This document shows positions 41,265-41,893 of a stretch of 41,893 nucleotides of DNA, one piece after another. This DNA comes from a virus: IMG/VR virus record IMGVR_UViG_3300008259_000199, positions 1 to 41,893 of that record; one strand, given 5' to 3'. Made by a program: the position numbers and the translations under genes. The notes under the pieces are model-generated. The model searched no databases. It was not told the DNA's origin and was given only the letters and a program-made list of their open reading frames with translations. Within the stretch, counting starts at the first letter, position 1. Each line of letters opens with the position of its first letter.

Positions 41265-41893
41265 TTAACTCCAAGTTGATGGATTTGGACCTCTTGTTTT
41301 ACCATTATAACCTCCAGGAACACCACTTCCATTAAATACATTAATATCAGTTGGAGGAGTTCCGCCTTCAATAGAACCACCATTTCTTCCTGGGGCATAA
41401 CCACCTCCAGTTAAAAATACTCTTTTACTTAAGATTTTATCAAGACTATCTCTCCAAGCTTTCAATTTTTCTTGTGGTGTTGGAATTTGAGTGGTTAATT
41501 GTGTTGGATAATCTGCTATTTGACCAGATTGATCCGCAGGAGTGTTTGTTGTGGATGTGACATGTTCATGATATTGCCAATGAACGTGATCTAATATTAA
41601 ATCTGCAAGGTCATACAGAAAGTCAACAGTTGTTTGACCCAACAAAGCGGGTTCATTTGTTTGATCATATTGACCTAGATATATTGCCGGACTGTTAATC
41701 ACTGTTTTTGTGTTTGTGGTCATTACTATCTGACCATGAGAGTCTACTGTATATTCATTGTCTGTTACAATTCCATATCTCTTTTTGGAATAATGTATAG
41801 TTTCTCCATTTCTACTACTTACAATTATTCTATCACTATTAATTACAATTTGATCTCCGGTAAGTATTGGCGGTCTAAATTTAGTACAACCTG
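41265..41893 (-). CDS. C-terminal part of a gp5-like baseplate hub or spike protein (N-terminus outside window)
   Basis: The frame is open to the window edge, giving 209 residues of a larger protein; ATG 41723 is an internal Met, because the frame continues upstream as PPILTGDQIVINSDRIIVSS, then RNGETIHYSKKRYGIVTDNE and SHGQIVMTTNTK. These short alternating strands (G-D-Q-I-V-I-N-S, R-I-I-V-S-S) suggest the end of a beta-helix. INSPAIYLGQYDQTNEPALLGQ, then TVDFLYDLADLI (about 66-99) matches the segment I.SP.I.LG....EPA.LG..TV..L..L that closes gp5-like spike and baseplate assembly proteins. The tail is Gly/Pro-rich and ends NPSTWS. It is the first visible gene of the baseplate operon. Confidence 0.75.
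   Translation of the reverse strand, partial: GCTKFRPPILTGDQIVINSDRIIVSSRNGETIHYSKKRYGIVTDNEYTVDSHGQIVMTTNTKTVINSPAIYLGQYDQTNEPALLGQTTVDFLYDLADLILDHVHWQYHEHVTSTTNTPADQSGQIADYPTQLTTQIPTPQEKLKAWRDSLDKILSKRVFLTGGGYAPGRNGGSIEGGTPPTDINVFNGSGVPGGYNGKTRGPNPSTWS

Overview
This window is part of the genome of a large, AT-rich T4-like tailed phage (contractile tail). The hallmark set is present: gp23-type major capsid protein, gp22-type scaffold, gp21-type prohead protease, gp20-type portal, gp17-type terminase, a sheath protein, and gp6- and gp25-type baseplate wedge proteins. Nearly everything is on the minus strand, so the transcriptional order runs from right to left. The host cannot be read directly. 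A tail adhesin built from MBG/YDG-type repeats and many starts with weak or no Shine-Dalgarno sequence hint at a Bacteroidota host, but this is inference. I saw no tRNA, rRNA, CRISPR array or integrase. There is no gene-free stretch above 300 bases; the largest gap is 3899-4047.

Layout, right to left. (1) 41893-29686: baseplate and tail. It starts with the C-terminal end of a gp5-like hub protein, a Pro-Ser repeat protein, a short conserved protein, gp25, gp6, a DNRLRE-like protein, a short coiled-coil protein, a 1496-residue baseplate protein and two conserved tail proteins, the second apparently frameshifted. (2) 29682-24121: two adhesin-like tail proteins, one with MBG/YDG repeats and one with an FG-GAP-like propeller plus dockerin-like EF-hand loops. 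(3) 24092-17706: a small unknown gene, then a replication/recombination block: RuvC-like resolvase, a GIY-YIG homing endonuclease, a DUF2786-like protein, a primase split into zinc-finger and TOPRIM frames, and a single-chain Mre11-Rad50 fusion. (4) 17618-1: a long sheath protein, a flavodoxin-fold protein, a ligase-like nucleotidyltransferase, a zinc-ribbon protein, terminase, portal, three core-region proteins, protease, a helical protein, scaffold, capsid protein, a basic conserved protein and a truncated amidoligase-like protein. A two-gene plus-strand cassette (4048-4976) interrupts this cluster and ends at a bidirectional terminator.

Two patterns cut across the annotation. First, the octamer TATTTATA sits on the coding strand in most intergenic gaps, often 3-7 bases before an ATG, and also in front of the one plus-strand unit; it looks like a phage promoter or start-site signal. 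Second, several proteins, including three predicted enzymes, begin with a short amphipathic peptide ending in a (L/I)-x-E site followed by A, G, M or E. The capsid protein and the protease carry comparable sites. This resembles T4 capsid-targeting peptides cut by gp21 and suggests that enzymes may be packaged in the head.
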